Shown: positions 1 to 8,965, numbered from the stretch's first letter. The stretch is 64,000 nt of DNA from Marinobacterium halophilum (GCF_003014615.1 NZ_PYGI01000015.1:53316-117315); one strand, 5' to 3'. Translations and numbers: made by a program. The notes: generated by a model not told the origin, from the sequence alone.

Positions 1-781
1 TGAAACGGACAGATGCACTGCCGATGCCACCGATACTGACGCTCATGAAATCGCCCGCCTTAACCGGTTCAAGCGGTACCAAAGAGCCGGACAGAATCAC
101 TTCACCCGCTTTCAACGGGATGCCGAATTGACCCAAGGTATTGGCCAACCAGGTGACGCAGTTCACAGGGCTACCCAGTGCAGCGGCGCCAGCGCCGGTA
201 CTGATAATGGAGCCGTTCTTCTCGACTACCATGCCGCAGGTCGCCAGATCGACCTTGCGCGGGTCAACCGCACGGTCTCCCAGCACGAACAGACCACAGG
301 AAGCATTGTCCGCCACGGTGTCCTGTATCTTGATGTCCCAGTTCTCGACGCGGGAATCAACCACTTCGAAGCACGGGATAACGCAATCGGTCGCTGCCAA
401 TACGTCTGCATTGGTGATGCCCGGGCCCATCAGATCTTTTTTCAGGATGAAAGCAATTTCGCCTTCAGCCTTGGGCTGCATCAGACGCTCGGAGATCGGC
501 ATCTCTTCGCCTTGGCTGAATGCCATGGAGTCGGTCAGGTAACCGAAGTCGGGCTGGCCAACTTTCAGCATGTTCTGCACCGCTTTGGAGGTCAGGCCGA
601 TCTTCTTGCCAATGACTCGCTCACCCGCTTCAATGCGGCGTTCCAGCATGCGCAAGGAGATATGGTAAGCATCATCGATAGTGATATCGCTGAAACGCTC
701 GGTCAACGGGCGCACCGGTGTACGGTCAATCATTGCCTGATAGAGTTCGTCACCACAGGCCTGAATCAGTTGCTTGTCCAT
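1..781 (-). CDS. dmpE: 2-oxopent-4-enoate (2-hydroxypenta-2,4-dienoate) hydratase, 3' end cut by window edge
   Basis: Lower meta-cleavage pathway enzyme: it adds water to 2-hydroxypenta-2,4-dienoate to give 4-hydroxy-2-oxovalerate. The 260 visible residues read like DmpE/XylJ almost throughout, for example ERVIGKKIGLTSKAVQNML, the metal-site stretch KAEGEIAFILKKDL, and the C-terminal GSLVPLEPVKAGDF. The frame runs off the left edge after VRF; the family is about 261 residues, so only one or two codons and the stop should be missing. ATG at 781 lies 9 bases after the dmpC stop, so the two are co-transcribed. The related 4-oxalocrotonate decarboxylase (DmpH) is the main alternative, but the sequence resembles DmpE more. 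The aldolase, acylating aldehyde dehydrogenase, tautomerase and decarboxylase presumably lie beyond the edge (inference). Confidence 0.88.
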   Translation of the reverse strand, partial: MDKQLIQACGDELYQAMIDRTPVRPLTERFSDITIDDAYHISLRMLERRIEAGERVIGKKIGLTSKAVQNMLKVGQPDFGYLTDSMAFSQGEEMPISERLMQPKAEGEIAFILKKDLMGPGITNADVLAATDCVIPCFEVVDSRVENWDIKIQDTVADNASCGLFVLGDRAVDPRKVDLATCGMVVEKNGSIISTGAGAAALGSPVNCVTWLANTLGQFGIPLKAGEVILSGSLVPLEPVKAGDFMSVSIGGIGSASVRF

Positions 782-790
782 CGTCTCTCC

Positions 791-2251
791 TCAGAGCTTG
801 ATGCAGATATTTTTGGTTTCGGTGTAGAACTCGAGACCGTGTACACCGCCCTCACGTCCAATACCGGACTGCTTGGCACCACCGAACGAGGTACGCAGGT
901 CACGCAGGAACCAGGAGTTAACCCAAGCCAGACCCACTTCCATCTGCTCAGCAACGCGAACGGCACGGGCAGAATTCTCGGTCCAGATGGCGCATGCCAG
1001 GCCATAATCAGTGTCATTCGCCAGTGCAATTGCTTCGTCTTCAGTATCGAACGGGCGAATATGGCAGCATGGGCCAAAGATCTCTTCGCGAATCACGCGG
1101 GCATCATCTGACAAGCCCGTCCAGATGGTCGGCTCGATCCAGGCACCATCGTTGAGCTCGGCACCCATGTCCGGAATCCCGCCACCGATCTCGACGGTCG
1201 CGCCCTCTTCACGGGCCAGGTCGTAGTAGTATTTGACCTTGTCGCGGTGTTCGAGGCTGACCAGCGGGCCAAAGTTGGCTTCCTTGTCTTCCGGGCGACC
1301 CAATTTCAGCTTGGCAACCTCTTCCTTCATGCGGGAGAGAAATTTCTCGAAAACCGGACGTTCGACATAAACCCGCTCGGTACCCAGACACACCTGGCCG
1401 CAGTTAACGAAGGCAGAACGCATGGTGCCTTCCACGGCTTTCTCAATATCACAATCGGCAAAGACGATGCCCGGGTTCTTGCCGCCACACTCCATGGAGA
1501 TGTTGCGCAGTCCCACTGATGCGGCACGCATGATCGCTTCACCGGTACGGGTTTCACCGGTAAAGGTAATCGCATTGACTAACGGGTGTGTGGTCAGGAA
1601 TTCGCCAGCAGACTGAGGGCCAAAGCCATGCACTACGTTAAACACACCTGCCGGCACGCCACACTCGTTCATGACTTCACCGAGCAGCGTAGTCGTCGCA
1701 GGGGTTTCTTCAGAAGGCTTCACGACCACGGTGTTACCACAGGCCAGTGCCGGACCAACTTTGAAGGTCATCAACAGCAGCGGCAGGTTCCACGGAGAGA
1801 TTACGGCAACGACACCCTTGGGTGTACGGTGGCCGACATTCAATGCACCTTTTCCATCCGGGGTATCCATGCGGAACGCTTCGGTCGGGTGGTTGGCCAG
1901 TGTTTCGGAAAATGCCTTGAAGTTCGCAGCGCCACGGGGGATATCAATATGGCTGGCGATAGAGCGCGGCTTACCGGTATCACGGCATTCGGCTTCGAGG
2001 AACTCGTCGAAACGTTCATTGATACGGTCCGCAACCTTGTTCAGCAGATCAGTTCGCTGTGCCTGGGTCAGCTTGCTCCAGGGCCCCTTCAACGCCGCTT
2101 TGGCAGCACGTACGGCGGCATCGACTTCAGCTTCGCCGGCTTCATGGATCATGCCGATCAGGCTGTTATCCACCGGGCAACGGTTCTCGAAGGTCTTGCC
2201 GCTGGCAGATGCGACATACTCACCGTTGATAAAGTGTTTGAACTCTTTCAT
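791..2251 (-). CDS. dmpC: 2-hydroxymuconic semialdehyde dehydrogenase
   Basis: NAD-dependent aldehyde dehydrogenase of 486 residues that oxidises 2-hydroxymuconic semialdehyde, the yellow product of catechol 2,3-dioxygenase, to 2-hydroxymuconate. The ALDH fold is complete: oxyanion Asn155 in SPWNLP, the cofactor region around VVVKPSEETP, general base Glu254 in MECGGKNPG, and catalytic Cys288 in NCGQVCLGTERV. Length and motifs match DmpC/XylG/NahI. ATG at 2251 has an AGGTGAGCC stretch before it. dmpE follows after 9 bases. A 197-base gap with a possible attenuator separates it from benE upstream. Both catechol 2,3-dioxygenases in this window make its substrate, so it is probably shared by the benzoate and indole-acetate branches. 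Confidence 0.9.
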   Translation of the reverse strand: MKEFKHFINGEYVASASGKTFENRCPVDNSLIGMIHEAGEAEVDAAVRAAKAALKGPWSKLTQAQRTDLLNKVADRINERFDEFLEAECRDTGKPRSIASHIDIPRGAANFKAFSETLANHPTEAFRMDTPDGKGALNVGHRTPKGVVAVISPWNLPLLLMTFKVGPALACGNTVVVKPSEETPATTTLLGEVMNECGVPAGVFNVVHGFGPQSAGEFLTTHPLVNAITFTGETRTGEAIMRAASVGLRNISMECGGKNPGIVFADCDIEKAVEGTMRSAFVNCGQVCLGTERVYVERPVFEKFLSRMKEEVAKLKLGRPEDKEANFGPLVSLEHRDKVKYYYDLAREEGATVEIGGGIPDMGAELNDGAWIEPTIWTGLSDDARVIREEIFGPCCHIRPFDTEDEAIALANDTDYGLACAIWTENSARAVRVAEQMEVGLAWVNSWFLRDLRTSFGGAKQSGIGREGGVHGLEFYTETKNICIKL

Positions 2252-2377
2252 GGCTCACCTTGATCTGTCTCGGCCGGCCGCAAGCGCGCGCCGATCATTT
2301 TATTGTTGGATCACACGGCAACAGCCCTTACTTTCAAAGGACTGCCCGCCAGATTGAAATCCAGTATAGCGTTGCAA

Positions 2378-2421
2378 AAACGGGATGAAACAGCCAAAAA
2401 CGAGGGCTTGAAATCCCGTTT
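2378..2421 (-). terminator. Possible attenuator/terminator between benE and dmpC
   Basis: On the minus strand the inverted repeat AAACGGGAT / ATCCCGTTT (arms at 2413-2421 and 2378-2386, 26-base loop) is followed by further T residues (ATCCCGTTTTTG). This resembles a weak intrinsic terminator placed after benE and before dmpC. It could lower transcription of the lower pathway or simply end the ben transcript. The loop is long, so the call is tentative. Confidence 0.35.
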
Positions 2422-2448
2422 GTGGAATTAAATGCATATTTGTGATTG

Positions 2449-3633
2449 CTAATCAGCCTCCACTCGCACCTGACGCATCCGCAGCACGTTCTGCAGCGCA
2501 TATACGGCGGACCCCAGCACTACGCCCCAGAAGGCAGCACCGATGCCCAGGATGCTGATGCCGGAGGCTGTCGCCATGAAGGTTATCAACGACGCATCCA
2601 GTTGCTTCTTGTCTTCCAAGGCAGCACTCAGACTGTTGCTGATTGCGCTCAACAGCGCCAACCCTGCGATGATGGCGATCATTTCCGCAGGGAAACTGGT
2701 AAAAAACAACACAATGCTACCGGCCAGAATGCCGCCTATGAGGTAGAACACACCATTGGCCACTCCGGCCCAGTAGCGTTTGTCCGGGTTTTCATGCGCT
2801 TCGGAGCTGGTACAGATCGAGGCGGTGATGGCGGCAATCACTGTGGTAATGCCACCGAAGAACGCGGTCGGTATTGATACCAGTGACAGCATCGACACAA
2901 TTGGCCTGGAAGCGAAACGGTAGCCCGAGGCCTTGAGGATGGTAAAGCCCGGCAAGAACTGCCCCGTCAGGCTGACAATCACCAGCGGCAGCGCCAGCCC
3001 CAGCGTCGAACTCAAGCTCCACTCGGGCATGATCAAAATCGGGCTGGCCAGTCGCCATTCCAGCTGGCTCAAGTTGGCATCCAGGGCGGTGACGGACAGC
3101 ACCACACCCAACACCACCATCAGCACCAGAAAATAGGCACGGCTGACGAACTTGAACAGTACAAAGCCGAGAATCATCACACTGGTCACCAGCGGGACCG
3201 AATCCAGCGCCCGAAAAGCCCCCAGCCCGAAGTCAAACAGGATACCCGCCATCATGGCGGCGGCGACCCCTGTCGGGATCAGCTGCACCACCCTGTCAAA
3301 CAGACCGGTGATGCCGATCAGGAAAATGATGACCGCTGCGGTGATATAGGCGGCTACCGCTTCGTTGATCGACAGCTCCGGGAAGAGCGTAACCAGCAGC
3401 ACCGTACCCGGTGCCGACCAGGCCGTGATCACCGGAATGCGAAACCAGAGGCTCAGTGCAATCCCGGTCACAGCTGCGCCGATGGAGATCGCCAAGACCC
3501 ATGAGGTCATCATCTCCACCGAGATACCGGCGTTCTGAGCCGCCTGGAAAAAGATCGCAAGCGGCCCGGAATAGGACACCAGCACAGCCATCAGGCCGGC
3601 GATAATGGTTGAGATCGAAAGGTCTTTCAGCAT
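2449..3633 (-). CDS. benE: Benzoate/H+ symporter, BenE family
   Basis: Inner-membrane protein of 394 residues, hydrophobic over nearly its whole length with about twelve predicted helices. It has the BenE-family opening LSISTIIAGLMAVLVSYSGPLAIFFQAA and the conserved WSAPGT and GFTILKASGYRF segments (quoted in parts). BenE proteins import benzoate by proton symport. The gene overlaps the stop of the RidA-like gene by one base (TAATG) and is the last gene of the ben block before the 197-base gap to dmpC. Its position behind the dioxygenase genes supports uptake of the operon's own substrate. The divergent ABC transporter at 9.2-13.8 kb may be a second aromatic-acid importer. Confidence 0.88.
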   Translation of the reverse strand: MLKDLSISTIIAGLMAVLVSYSGPLAIFFQAAQNAGISVEMMTSWVLAISIGAAVTGIALSLWFRIPVITAWSAPGTVLLVTLFPELSINEAVAAYITAAVIIFLIGITGLFDRVVQLIPTGVAAAMMAGILFDFGLGAFRALDSVPLVTSVMILGFVLFKFVSRAYFLVLMVVLGVVLSVTALDANLSQLEWRLASPILIMPEWSLSSTLGLALPLVIVSLTGQFLPGFTILKASGYRFASRPIVSMLSLVSIPTAFFGGITTVIAAITASICTSSEAHENPDKRYWAGVANGVFYLIGGILAGSIVLFFTSFPAEMIAIIAGLALLSAISNSLSAALEDKKQLDASLITFMATASGISILGIGAAFWGVVLGSAVYALQNVLRMRQVRVEAD

Positions 3634-4037
3634 TACCCCTCCCCCCGATCAATGACGGCGACCGCTTTCACCTCCAGAAAATAGCCGGGTGCGCCGCACA
3701 GCGAAGCGGCTCCAATGGCGGTCCAGGCCGGGTAGCAGCCTTTCATGTAGCGGTTGCGGACGTCCATGTAGAGCGGCAGGTCACGCATGTCGGTGTGATA
3801 GCTGGTCACTTCAACCAGATCCTCGAAGCGGGCACCCGCGGCATCCAGAATTCGTTTCATGTTCTCGAACACCTGCACGAACTGGGTTTCCTTGTCAGCC
3901 ACCAGCTCACGCTGGTCATTGCGGCCGATCTGACCGGCAATATAGAGCGTGTCATTGACCAGCACCGCCGGGGCGTAGCCGATCTCGTCACGGATGAATT
4001 CCATTCCTTCAGGCACGATTATTGTTTTTGTTGCCAT
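3633..4037 (-). CDS. RidA/YjgF-family protein lacking the catalytic arginine
   Basis: A 134-residue trimeric-barrel protein of the Rid superfamily. Family features are LYIAGQIG, the QVFENMKRILDAAGA helix and the closing EVKAVAVI strand. Classical RidA enzymes use Arg105 to deaminate 2-aminoacrylate-type imines; here residue 105 is Trp in CYPAWTAIGA, so classical deaminase activity is doubtful. The gene sits between benD and benE with tight spacing, so a role in the benzoate/catechol pathway, for example handling a reactive enol or keto intermediate, is inferred. The longer frame begins at 4055, but AGGAG precedes the ATGATG pair at 4040/4037, and I chose the second ATG. A 2-aminomuconate deaminase role is possible but unsupported. 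Confidence 0.8.
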   Translation of the reverse strand: MATKTIIVPEGMEFIRDEIGYAPAVLVNDTLYIAGQIGRNDQRELVADKETQFVQVFENMKRILDAAGARFEDLVEVTSYHTDMRDLPLYMDVRNRYMKGCYPAWTAIGAASLCGAPGYFLEVKAVAVIDRGEG

Positions 4038-4102
4038 CATGTTTCTCCTCAGCATAAAACGGAAAAGCAGGGCCGGAGCCCTGCTTGGTTTGGATAAAAA
4101 TT

Positions 4103-4888
4103 TCAGCCCTGGTCGCCACCACCCACCGGCAATACCGTACCGGTAATGTAGGAGGCCTCGTCCGAGGCCAGAAAGAGTATGGCGTTGGCCTGCTCTTCCG
4201 GAACGCTGTAGCGCTTCATGAAAGTAGAGTCGATGGTTTGGTCGACAATGGTCTGGTACCAGTCCTTCTCCTGCTGATTCATGGTGTCGTTGTTGCGCGG
4301 AATGCGCCGCTCGCCCACATCGGTCCCGCCCGGCGCCACCGCATTGACGCGGATGCCATGTTTGGCATTTTCAAAGGCCATGCACACGGTCATGGCATTA
4401 ACCCCCCCCTTGGCCGCCGCATAGGGCACACGGTTAAGGCCCTTGGTTGCGATGGAGGATACATTCACGATCACTCCACTCTGTTGCTTCTGCATCTGCG
4501 CCAGCACGGCATGACAGCACCAGAGGGTCGGGAACAGTGAACGACGGATCTCGGCCTCAACCTGTTCCTCTTCATAGGCCTCGTAGGGTTTAGCCCAGAT
4601 GGTGCCGCCCACGTTGTTGACCAGAATATCGATGCGGCCAAAATGGCTGACGGCCGCATCGATCGCCTTGCAGGCACCGGCATACTGTTCCAGGTCTACA
4701 TTGATAGTCTGTACCGCTGCGGCACCGGCGGCCAGGGCTTCTTCAGCCACTTCCTTGATGATCTCGGAGCGATCCACCAACAGTAGACTGGCTTTCTCGA
4801 CCGCCATCTGCAGGGCGACGGCACGGCCGATTCCCTGGGCCGCACCGGTGACCACGGCCACCTTGTTTTTAAAACGTTCAGCTCGCAT
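4103..4888 (-). CDS. benD: 1,6-dihydroxycyclohexa-2,4-diene-1-carboxylate dehydrogenase
   Basis: Short-chain dehydrogenase (261 residues) that oxidises and decarboxylates the benzoate cis-diol to catechol with NAD. Seen: the Rossmann motif VVTGAAQGIGRAV, NNVGGT, catalytic Ser in VNVSSIATKG and the YAAAKGG Tyr/Lys pair, and a BenD/XylL-like C terminus ending TGTVLPVGGGDQG. The open frame extends upstream to 5134, but that part lies inside benC; ATG at 4888 (MRAERFKNK) with AGGGGAGCG before it is the real start. It follows benC by 10 bases in the standard benABCD order. Confidence 0.93.
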   Translation of the reverse strand: MRAERFKNKVAVVTGAAQGIGRAVALQMAVEKASLLLVDRSEIIKEVAEEALAAGAAAVQTINVDLEQYAGACKAIDAAVSHFGRIDILVNNVGGTIWAKPYEAYEEEQVEAEIRRSLFPTLWCCHAVLAQMQKQQSGVIVNVSSIATKGLNRVPYAAAKGGVNAMTVCMAFENAKHGIRVNAVAPGGTDVGERRIPRNNDTMNQQEKDWYQTIVDQTIDSTFMKRYSVPEEQANAILFLASDEASYITGTVLPVGGGDQG

Positions 4889-4898
4889 ATCGCTCCCC

Positions 4899-5912
4899 TT
4901 ACTTGCTCGCGGCAAACTTCTCGTAATGGAAGCTGGCAGGCTGAATGCCCTTTTCCTGCATGAAGCTGTTGACCGCTTCAACCATCGGCGGTGGACCGCA
5001 CAGGTAGATGTCGACATCGCCATCGTGCAAATGGCCCGGCCCCATGTGGTTGGTGACATAGCCCTTCTGCGGCCAGCTGCTGTCTTCAGATGCCACGCAG
5101 GCACTGAAAGTGAAGTTATCGATGGCGCTGGCAAAAGCGTCCAGTTTGCCCATTTCTACCAGATCAGTGTCATTGGTGACACCGTAGATCAGGTGGATCG
5201 GGTATTCGCTGCCGTCCTGCTGGATCTTTTCCAGCATCGCCAAGAAGGGCGCCAGCCCCGTGCCGCCAGCCAGCATCAATACCGGGCGCTTGATGTCGCG
5301 CAGGTAGAAGCTGCCGAAGGGGCCACGCAGGGTAATGTTGTCACCAACATTGGCGTTTTCGGCCATGTAGGTGCTCATCAGGCCTTCAGGTACGACACGA
5401 ATCAGGAAAGAAACGGATTCGTCATCCTGATTAACCATAGAGCTGAAGGAGTAGGCTCGGGACTGGTCGGTACCCGGCACCTGAACATTGACGTACTGCC
5501 CCGGCAGGAAGTGCATGGCACGCACCTGATCACCGGAGACCGTGAAGGAAAGGGTCGACTCGGACAGTCGGTTAATATCAGTCAGCTTGGCATGCACATC
5601 CGCCTGCTGGCTGCGCACACAGACTTCGGATGATGCCGGCACGGTAACCACACAATCGGCTTCCGGGATCATGCGACAGGTCAGCACAAACTGCTGTTCA
5701 GCTTCCTGATCGGATAGCGCATCCTCGATGTAACCGTCCATCTCATAGCTGCCCGACTCGCAGTGACACTTGCAAGTACCACAGGCACCATCGCGGCAGT
5801 CCAGCGGGATGTTGAGCCCGGAACGATAGGCTGCATCGGCAACCGATTCCATCGGCAAAGTCGTAATGAAGCGTGTCACACCGTCTTCAAAATTGAGTGC
5901 TACTTTATACAT
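4899..5912 (-). CDS. benC: Benzoate 1,2-dioxygenase reductase component
   Basis: Electron-transfer reductase (337 residues) that passes electrons from NADH through FAD and a plant-type [2Fe-2S] centre to the BenAB oxygenase. The N-terminal ferredoxin domain has cluster cysteines Cys39, Cys44, Cys47 and Cys79 (CRDGACGTCKC and LTCRM). It is followed by the FAD-binding RAYSFSS motif and the NAD-binding LAGGTGLAPF motif, with CGPPPMVEA near the C terminus. Domain order (ferredoxin, FAD, NAD) is that of BenC/XylZ. ATG at 5912. A 71-base gap to benB contains only imperfect inverted repeats. Confidence 0.93.
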   Translation of the reverse strand: MYKVALNFEDGVTRFITTLPMESVADAAYRSGLNIPLDCRDGACGTCKCHCESGSYEMDGYIEDALSDQEAEQQFVLTCRMIPEADCVVTVPASSEVCVRSQQADVHAKLTDINRLSESTLSFTVSGDQVRAMHFLPGQYVNVQVPGTDQSRAYSFSSMVNQDDESVSFLIRVVPEGLMSTYMAENANVGDNITLRGPFGSFYLRDIKRPVLMLAGGTGLAPFLAMLEKIQQDGSEYPIHLIYGVTNDTDLVEMGKLDAFASAIDNFTFSACVASEDSSWPQKGYVTNHMGPGHLHDGDVDIYLCGPPPMVEAVNSFMQEKGIQPASFHYEKFAASK

Positions 5913-5983
5913 TGTGTGCTACCTCGGTCCCCTTCAGGGATGCCGATGACACCCCGAGGGACACTTGTTATGTTGGGTCGAGA

Positions 5984-6478
5984 TCAAAGGTGATAGATAT
6001 CCACAACGTGGTGGATATAGTCGTTCTTCAGCACAACCTTCTTACGTTTGATCTTCAGCTTGCCGTCATCGCCACGCGCCAGGGTGACAAACGCGGTACC
6101 GAAATAGGTATCGACATCATTGTAACGCACGCTGCTGGTCATCCAGCTGTAGCGCACATCGGCATCGCCGGCGGATGCGTTCAGCACCTCCAGGTTGCTC
6201 AGCATGTGCTGGGTACGCGGCTCCGGCAAAGAACTGGCGCTGGAGCGGTCGGTACGAATGCGGAACACACGATCTTCCAGGCCATCACGACGGGCGTAGT
6301 AGATCAGGGAGATCTCGGACTGCGGGTCCTCGGTCAGCTCACCATCCACATCCCAGCTGGGCACCCAGAACTCGGCACCCTTGTCGTAATGCTCCAGCCA
6401 GTTGTCATAGTCCTTGTCATCCAGCGCACGCTGTTCAGAGTGCAGGAAATCACGAATTTCGTCGTAGCTGATAGTCAT
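5984..6478 (-). CDS. benB: Benzoate 1,2-dioxygenase small (beta) subunit
   Basis: Structural subunit of the alpha3beta3 Rieske dioxygenase, 164 residues, with a cone-shaped NTF2-like fold. Typical BenB/XylY stretches include DFLHSEQRALDDKDYDNW near the start, DGLEDRVFRIRTDRSS in the middle, and the closing strand KRKKVVLKNDYIHHVVDIYH. It carries no metal ligands of its own. It starts at ATG 6478, three bases after the benA stop, so the two subunits are translationally linked. Confidence 0.93.
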   Translation of the reverse strand: MTISYDEIRDFLHSEQRALDDKDYDNWLEHYDKGAEFWVPSWDVDGELTEDPQSEISLIYYARRDGLEDRVFRIRTDRSSASSLPEPRTQHMLSNLEVLNASAGDADVRYSWMTSSVRYNDVDTYFGTAFVTLARGDDGKLKIKRKKVVLKNDYIHHVVDIYHL

Positions 6479-6481
6479 GGC

Positions 6482-7822
6482 TTACTCCCCCTTTTCCTTG
6501 CGTGCCGCTTCGGTTAACACTTTCTGCCAGTAGTGATGCTGAACGATGTAAAGACCTTCGTCCTCGACCTTCTCGCCACTCATCACCGGATGCACACCGA
6601 TTTTCTTCGCATCTTCATCCTGACCGTCGATCCAGTGTTCGGCACCGCGACACATGTCGTTCCAGGGCAGATTCATGCCCTTGAAACCTTCCTGACAGGC
6701 GCGGAACTCTTCCAGATCATCCGGAGTCGCCATGCCTGAGGCGTTGAAGAAGTCTTCGTACTGACGGATACGGTGCGCACGCGCTTCCGCACTCTCGCCC
6801 TTGGGCGCGATGCAGTAGATGGTCACTTCGGTTTTGTCGACGGAGATCGGACGGAAGTGACGAATCTGCGAGCTGAACTGGTCCATCAGGAACACGTTCG
6901 GGTACAGGCAGAGGTTACGCAGGTTGCCGATCATCCAGTCGGCACGATCAGCGCCGAACTTCTCGACCAGCTCATCACGGCGCTCGTACAGCGGACGGTC
7001 CTGCGGGTTGGGCCAATTCATCCACAGCAGAATATGGCCGTGCTCAAAGGCATAGAAACCACCGTTCTGCTTGTTCCAGGTGGATGCATCCATCGCCTTC
7101 ACGTCATCAGCTGACATGCCGGCCTTGCGACGACCCGTGGTGGCAACGTAGTTCCAGTGCGTAGCGGAGACGTGGTAGCCGTCAGCACCGTTCTCGGCCT
7201 GCAGTTTCCAGTTACCGTCATAGACATAGGTGGAGGAGCCGCGGACCACTTCCAGGCCTTCCGGTGACTGGTCAACGATCATGTCGACGATCTTGGCCGC
7301 TTCGCCCAAATGTTCGGTCAGTGGTTTAACATCATCATTCAGAGAACCGAACAGGAAGCCGCGATAGTTTTCCATCCGGACCTTTTTCAGGTCATGGGAG
7401 CCTTCGCAATTGAAGGAGTCCGGATAGCCTGCATCATGGGGATCCTTGACCTTGACCAACTTGCCGGAGTTGTTGAAGCTCCAGCCATGGAATGGGCAGG
7501 TAAAAACGGACTTGTTGTCTTTCTTTTTACGGCAGAGCACAGCGCCTCGGTGGCTGCAGGCGTTGATGAAGCAGTTCAGTTCACCATCCTTGTTGTGAGT
7601 GATGACGATGGGCTGGCGACCAATATAACCGGTAAAGTAGTCATTCGGGTTGGCGACCTGGCTTTCATGCGCCAAATAGATCCAGTTGCCTTCGAAGATG
7701 TGCTCCATCTCAAGGTCAAACAGCTCGGGATCAGTGAACATGTCACGACGGCCGCGATAAAGACCTTGCTCTTTATCAACCTCCATCATACCGCCCACTT
7801 TGGCTATCAGATTGTCTTGCAT
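6482..7822 (-). CDS. benA: Benzoate/toluate 1,2-dioxygenase large (alpha) subunit
   Basis: Catalytic subunit (446 residues) that dihydroxylates benzoate at C1 and C2. Rieske ligands are Cys89/His91 and Cys109/His112 (CSHRG and CPFHGW); the mononuclear iron site is Asp214-x2-His217-x4-His222 ([10 protein letters not shown]). Length and sequence match BenA/XylX. Benzoate and methylbenzoates cannot be separated by eye, but the catechol 2,3-dioxygenase next door favours a TOL-like route able to use alkyl-benzoates. The ATG at 7822 has a strong AAGGAGG site. A BenR/XylS-type promoter lies immediately upstream. Confidence 0.94.
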   Translation of the reverse strand: MQDNLIAKVGGMMEVDKEQGLYRGRRDMFTDPELFDLEMEHIFEGNWIYLAHESQVANPNDYFTGYIGRQPIVITHNKDGELNCFINACSHRGAVLCRKKKDNKSVFTCPFHGWSFNNSGKLVKVKDPHDAGYPDSFNCEGSHDLKKVRMENYRGFLFGSLNDDVKPLTEHLGEAAKIVDMIVDQSPEGLEVVRGSSTYVYDGNWKLQAENGADGYHVSATHWNYVATTGRRKAGMSADDVKAMDASTWNKQNGGFYAFEHGHILLWMNWPNPQDRPLYERRDELVEKFGADRADWMIGNLRNLCLYPNVFLMDQFSSQIRHFRPISVDKTEVTIYCIAPKGESAEARAHRIRQYEDFFNASGMATPDDLEEFRACQEGFKGMNLPWNDMCRGAEHWIDGQDEDAKKIGVHPVMSGEKVEDEGLYIVQHHYWQKVLTEAARKEKGE

Positions 7823-7848
7823 GCTATGCCCTCCTTATTGTTTGTCTC

Positions 7849-7911
7849 AGATTAGAGGGCGGTGCCAGTGGTCACTATCCAGCCAGTGCCATTCTTTATC
7901 CCATATGTGCA
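7849..7911 (-). promoter_or_regulatory. Pm-like promoter with paired XylS/BenR boxes for benABCD
   Basis: On the minus strand, TGCACATATGGGATA (7897-7911) matches the XylS/BenR half-site TGCA-N6-GGNTA exactly, and GGCACTGGCTGGATA (7876-7890) follows with one mismatch. They are direct repeats with a 21-base period, the spacing known from the TOL Pm promoter. The last two bases of the proximal box begin a weak -35 (TAGTGA), then 17 bases, then the -10 TAATCT at 7849-7854, as in Pm-type activation. The matching regulator is encoded at 14.8-15.8 kb. Confidence 0.8.
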
Positions 7912-7938
7912 GCGAGCTTATGCGCCCTTCGGAAAAGT

Positions 7939-7954
7939 GTGCGAGGGCTCGCAC
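7939..7954. promoter_or_regulatory. Perfect inverted repeat upstream of the ben promoter
   Basis: GTGCGA-GGGC-TCGCAC is a perfect 6-base inverted repeat about 28 bases upstream of the distal BenR box. It could be an operator for a second regulator (the IclR or LysR product) or part of the transcript-end structure of the catechol dioxygenase gene. No T-run follows, so a terminator is less likely. Confidence 0.25.
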
Positions 7955-7962
7955 GTTTGTAC

Positions 7963-7997
7963 ATAAAAAAACGCCGTCATATGACGGCGTAAAAAAT
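7963..7997. terminator. Bidirectional rho-independent terminator after catechol 2,3-dioxygenase 1
   Basis: Perfect 20-base palindrome ACGCCGTCAT/ATGACGGCGT at 7971-7990, flanked by A-rich DNA on both sides. On the minus strand the stem is followed by a T run, so it terminates the dioxygenase transcript 51 bases past its stop. It isolates this gene from the benABCD promoter. Confidence 0.85.
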
Positions 7998-8041
7998 TCG
8001 ACTGCGGAACTCATACAGTCGAGTGCAGCACAACAACAGGA

Positions 8042-8965
8042 TCAGGTCAGAACGGTCAGGAAGCGCTCATTCAACTGACGGTCATGGTAGAAGATCGCCT
8101 TGCCCAGCTCGCTCGCATCCCAGGTCACCGGCTCGTGATCAGGGTAGTGGTAGTCACCACCGGCGAATACTTCGTTGCGGTTGCCGGACGGGTCGAAGAA
8201 GTAGATGGTCTGGCCGTGAGTCAAACCATGACGGGTCGGGCCGATATCAATGGAGGTATTGGTCATGGAGATCAGATCCGCTGCCTTGAGTACGTCGTTC
8301 CAGGTTTCCAGGAAGAAGGAGGCATGGTGGAACTTGCCCGGCTCGGGATGATCGATGAATGCCACATCGTGAGCTTTCATGCTGGCCGTGAGGAACTGGG
8401 CAACGCGCTTGCCATCCGGCGCAACCACCTGTTCAGCCAGATCAAAGCCAAGCACATCCCGGAACAGCTCCAGTGTACGATCCAGGTTGGGACCATAGAG
8501 CAGACAGTGATCGAAGCGGTTCGCCTGCATACCTTGCAGACCACGCGGCCAGGCCTCGGGGTTGCGGTTGCCTACGCCCCACTTGCCGGTCTGCTGCTTG
8601 GTTGCAAAAAGCTCAAAGGCGTGACCTGTCGGGGCAACAAAACGTACGCGATGGCCGCAGTCTTTCAGTTCGCCAGCCGGAATGTCTTCTACCTCGCAGC
8701 CAAATTCGATCAGCTCGGCACGCAGCGTGTCCACCACCTCTTCATTGAGGCATTTGAAGCCCATGAAATCCATGCCGGCCACGTCTGCTTCACGCAGTAC
8801 AACGGAGAACTTGTCCACTTCGGTCCAGGCCTTCAGGTAGACTCGTCCCTGGTCGTCACGGTCCATTTCGATCAGGCCGAGAAGATCCACGTAGTGTTTG
8901 ACGGCTTCATCCATATCCAGCACGCGAATCTGCACATGTCCCGGACGCATCACACCTTTTTTCAT
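8042..8965 (-). CDS. xylE: Catechol 2,3-dioxygenase (copy 1)
   Basis: Extradiol ring-cleavage enzyme, 307 residues exactly as XylE/DmpB, converting catechol to 2-hydroxymuconic semialdehyde. The Fe(II) ligands are His153 (RFDHCLLYG), His214 (KFHHASFF) and Glu265 (NRNEVFAGG). Active-site His199, His246 and Tyr255 are also in the canonical positions. The start is ATG 8965 ([10 protein letters not shown]); the upstream extension of the frame has no family resemblance. The gene is monocistronic, between a BenR-box promoter and a strong terminator. It is strikingly similar to the second copy at 21.9-22.9 kb. Confidence 0.95.
   Translation of the reverse strand: MKKGVMRPGHVQIRVLDMDEAVKHYVDLLGLIEMDRDDQGRVYLKAWTEVDKFSVVLREADVAGMDFMGFKCLNEEVVDTLRAELIEFGCEVEDIPAGELKDCGHRVRFVAPTGHAFELFATKQQTGKWGVGNRNPEAWPRGLQGMQANRFDHCLLYGPNLDRTLELFRDVLGFDLAEQVVAPDGKRVAQFLTASMKAHDVAFIDHPEPGKFHHASFFLETWNDVLKAADLISMTNTSIDIGPTRHGLTHGQTIYFFDPSGNRNEVFAGGDYHYPDHEPVTWDASELGKAIFYHDRQLNERFLTVLT

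Noticed and set aside
128..1111. A 327-codon plus-strand open frame
   Set aside because: It lies antisense to dmpE and dmpC, both of which match known enzymes throughout; the plus-strand translation has no family pattern.
4599..5633. A 344-codon plus-strand open frame
   Set aside because: Antisense shadow of benD and benC; low-complexity composition and no recognisable domain.
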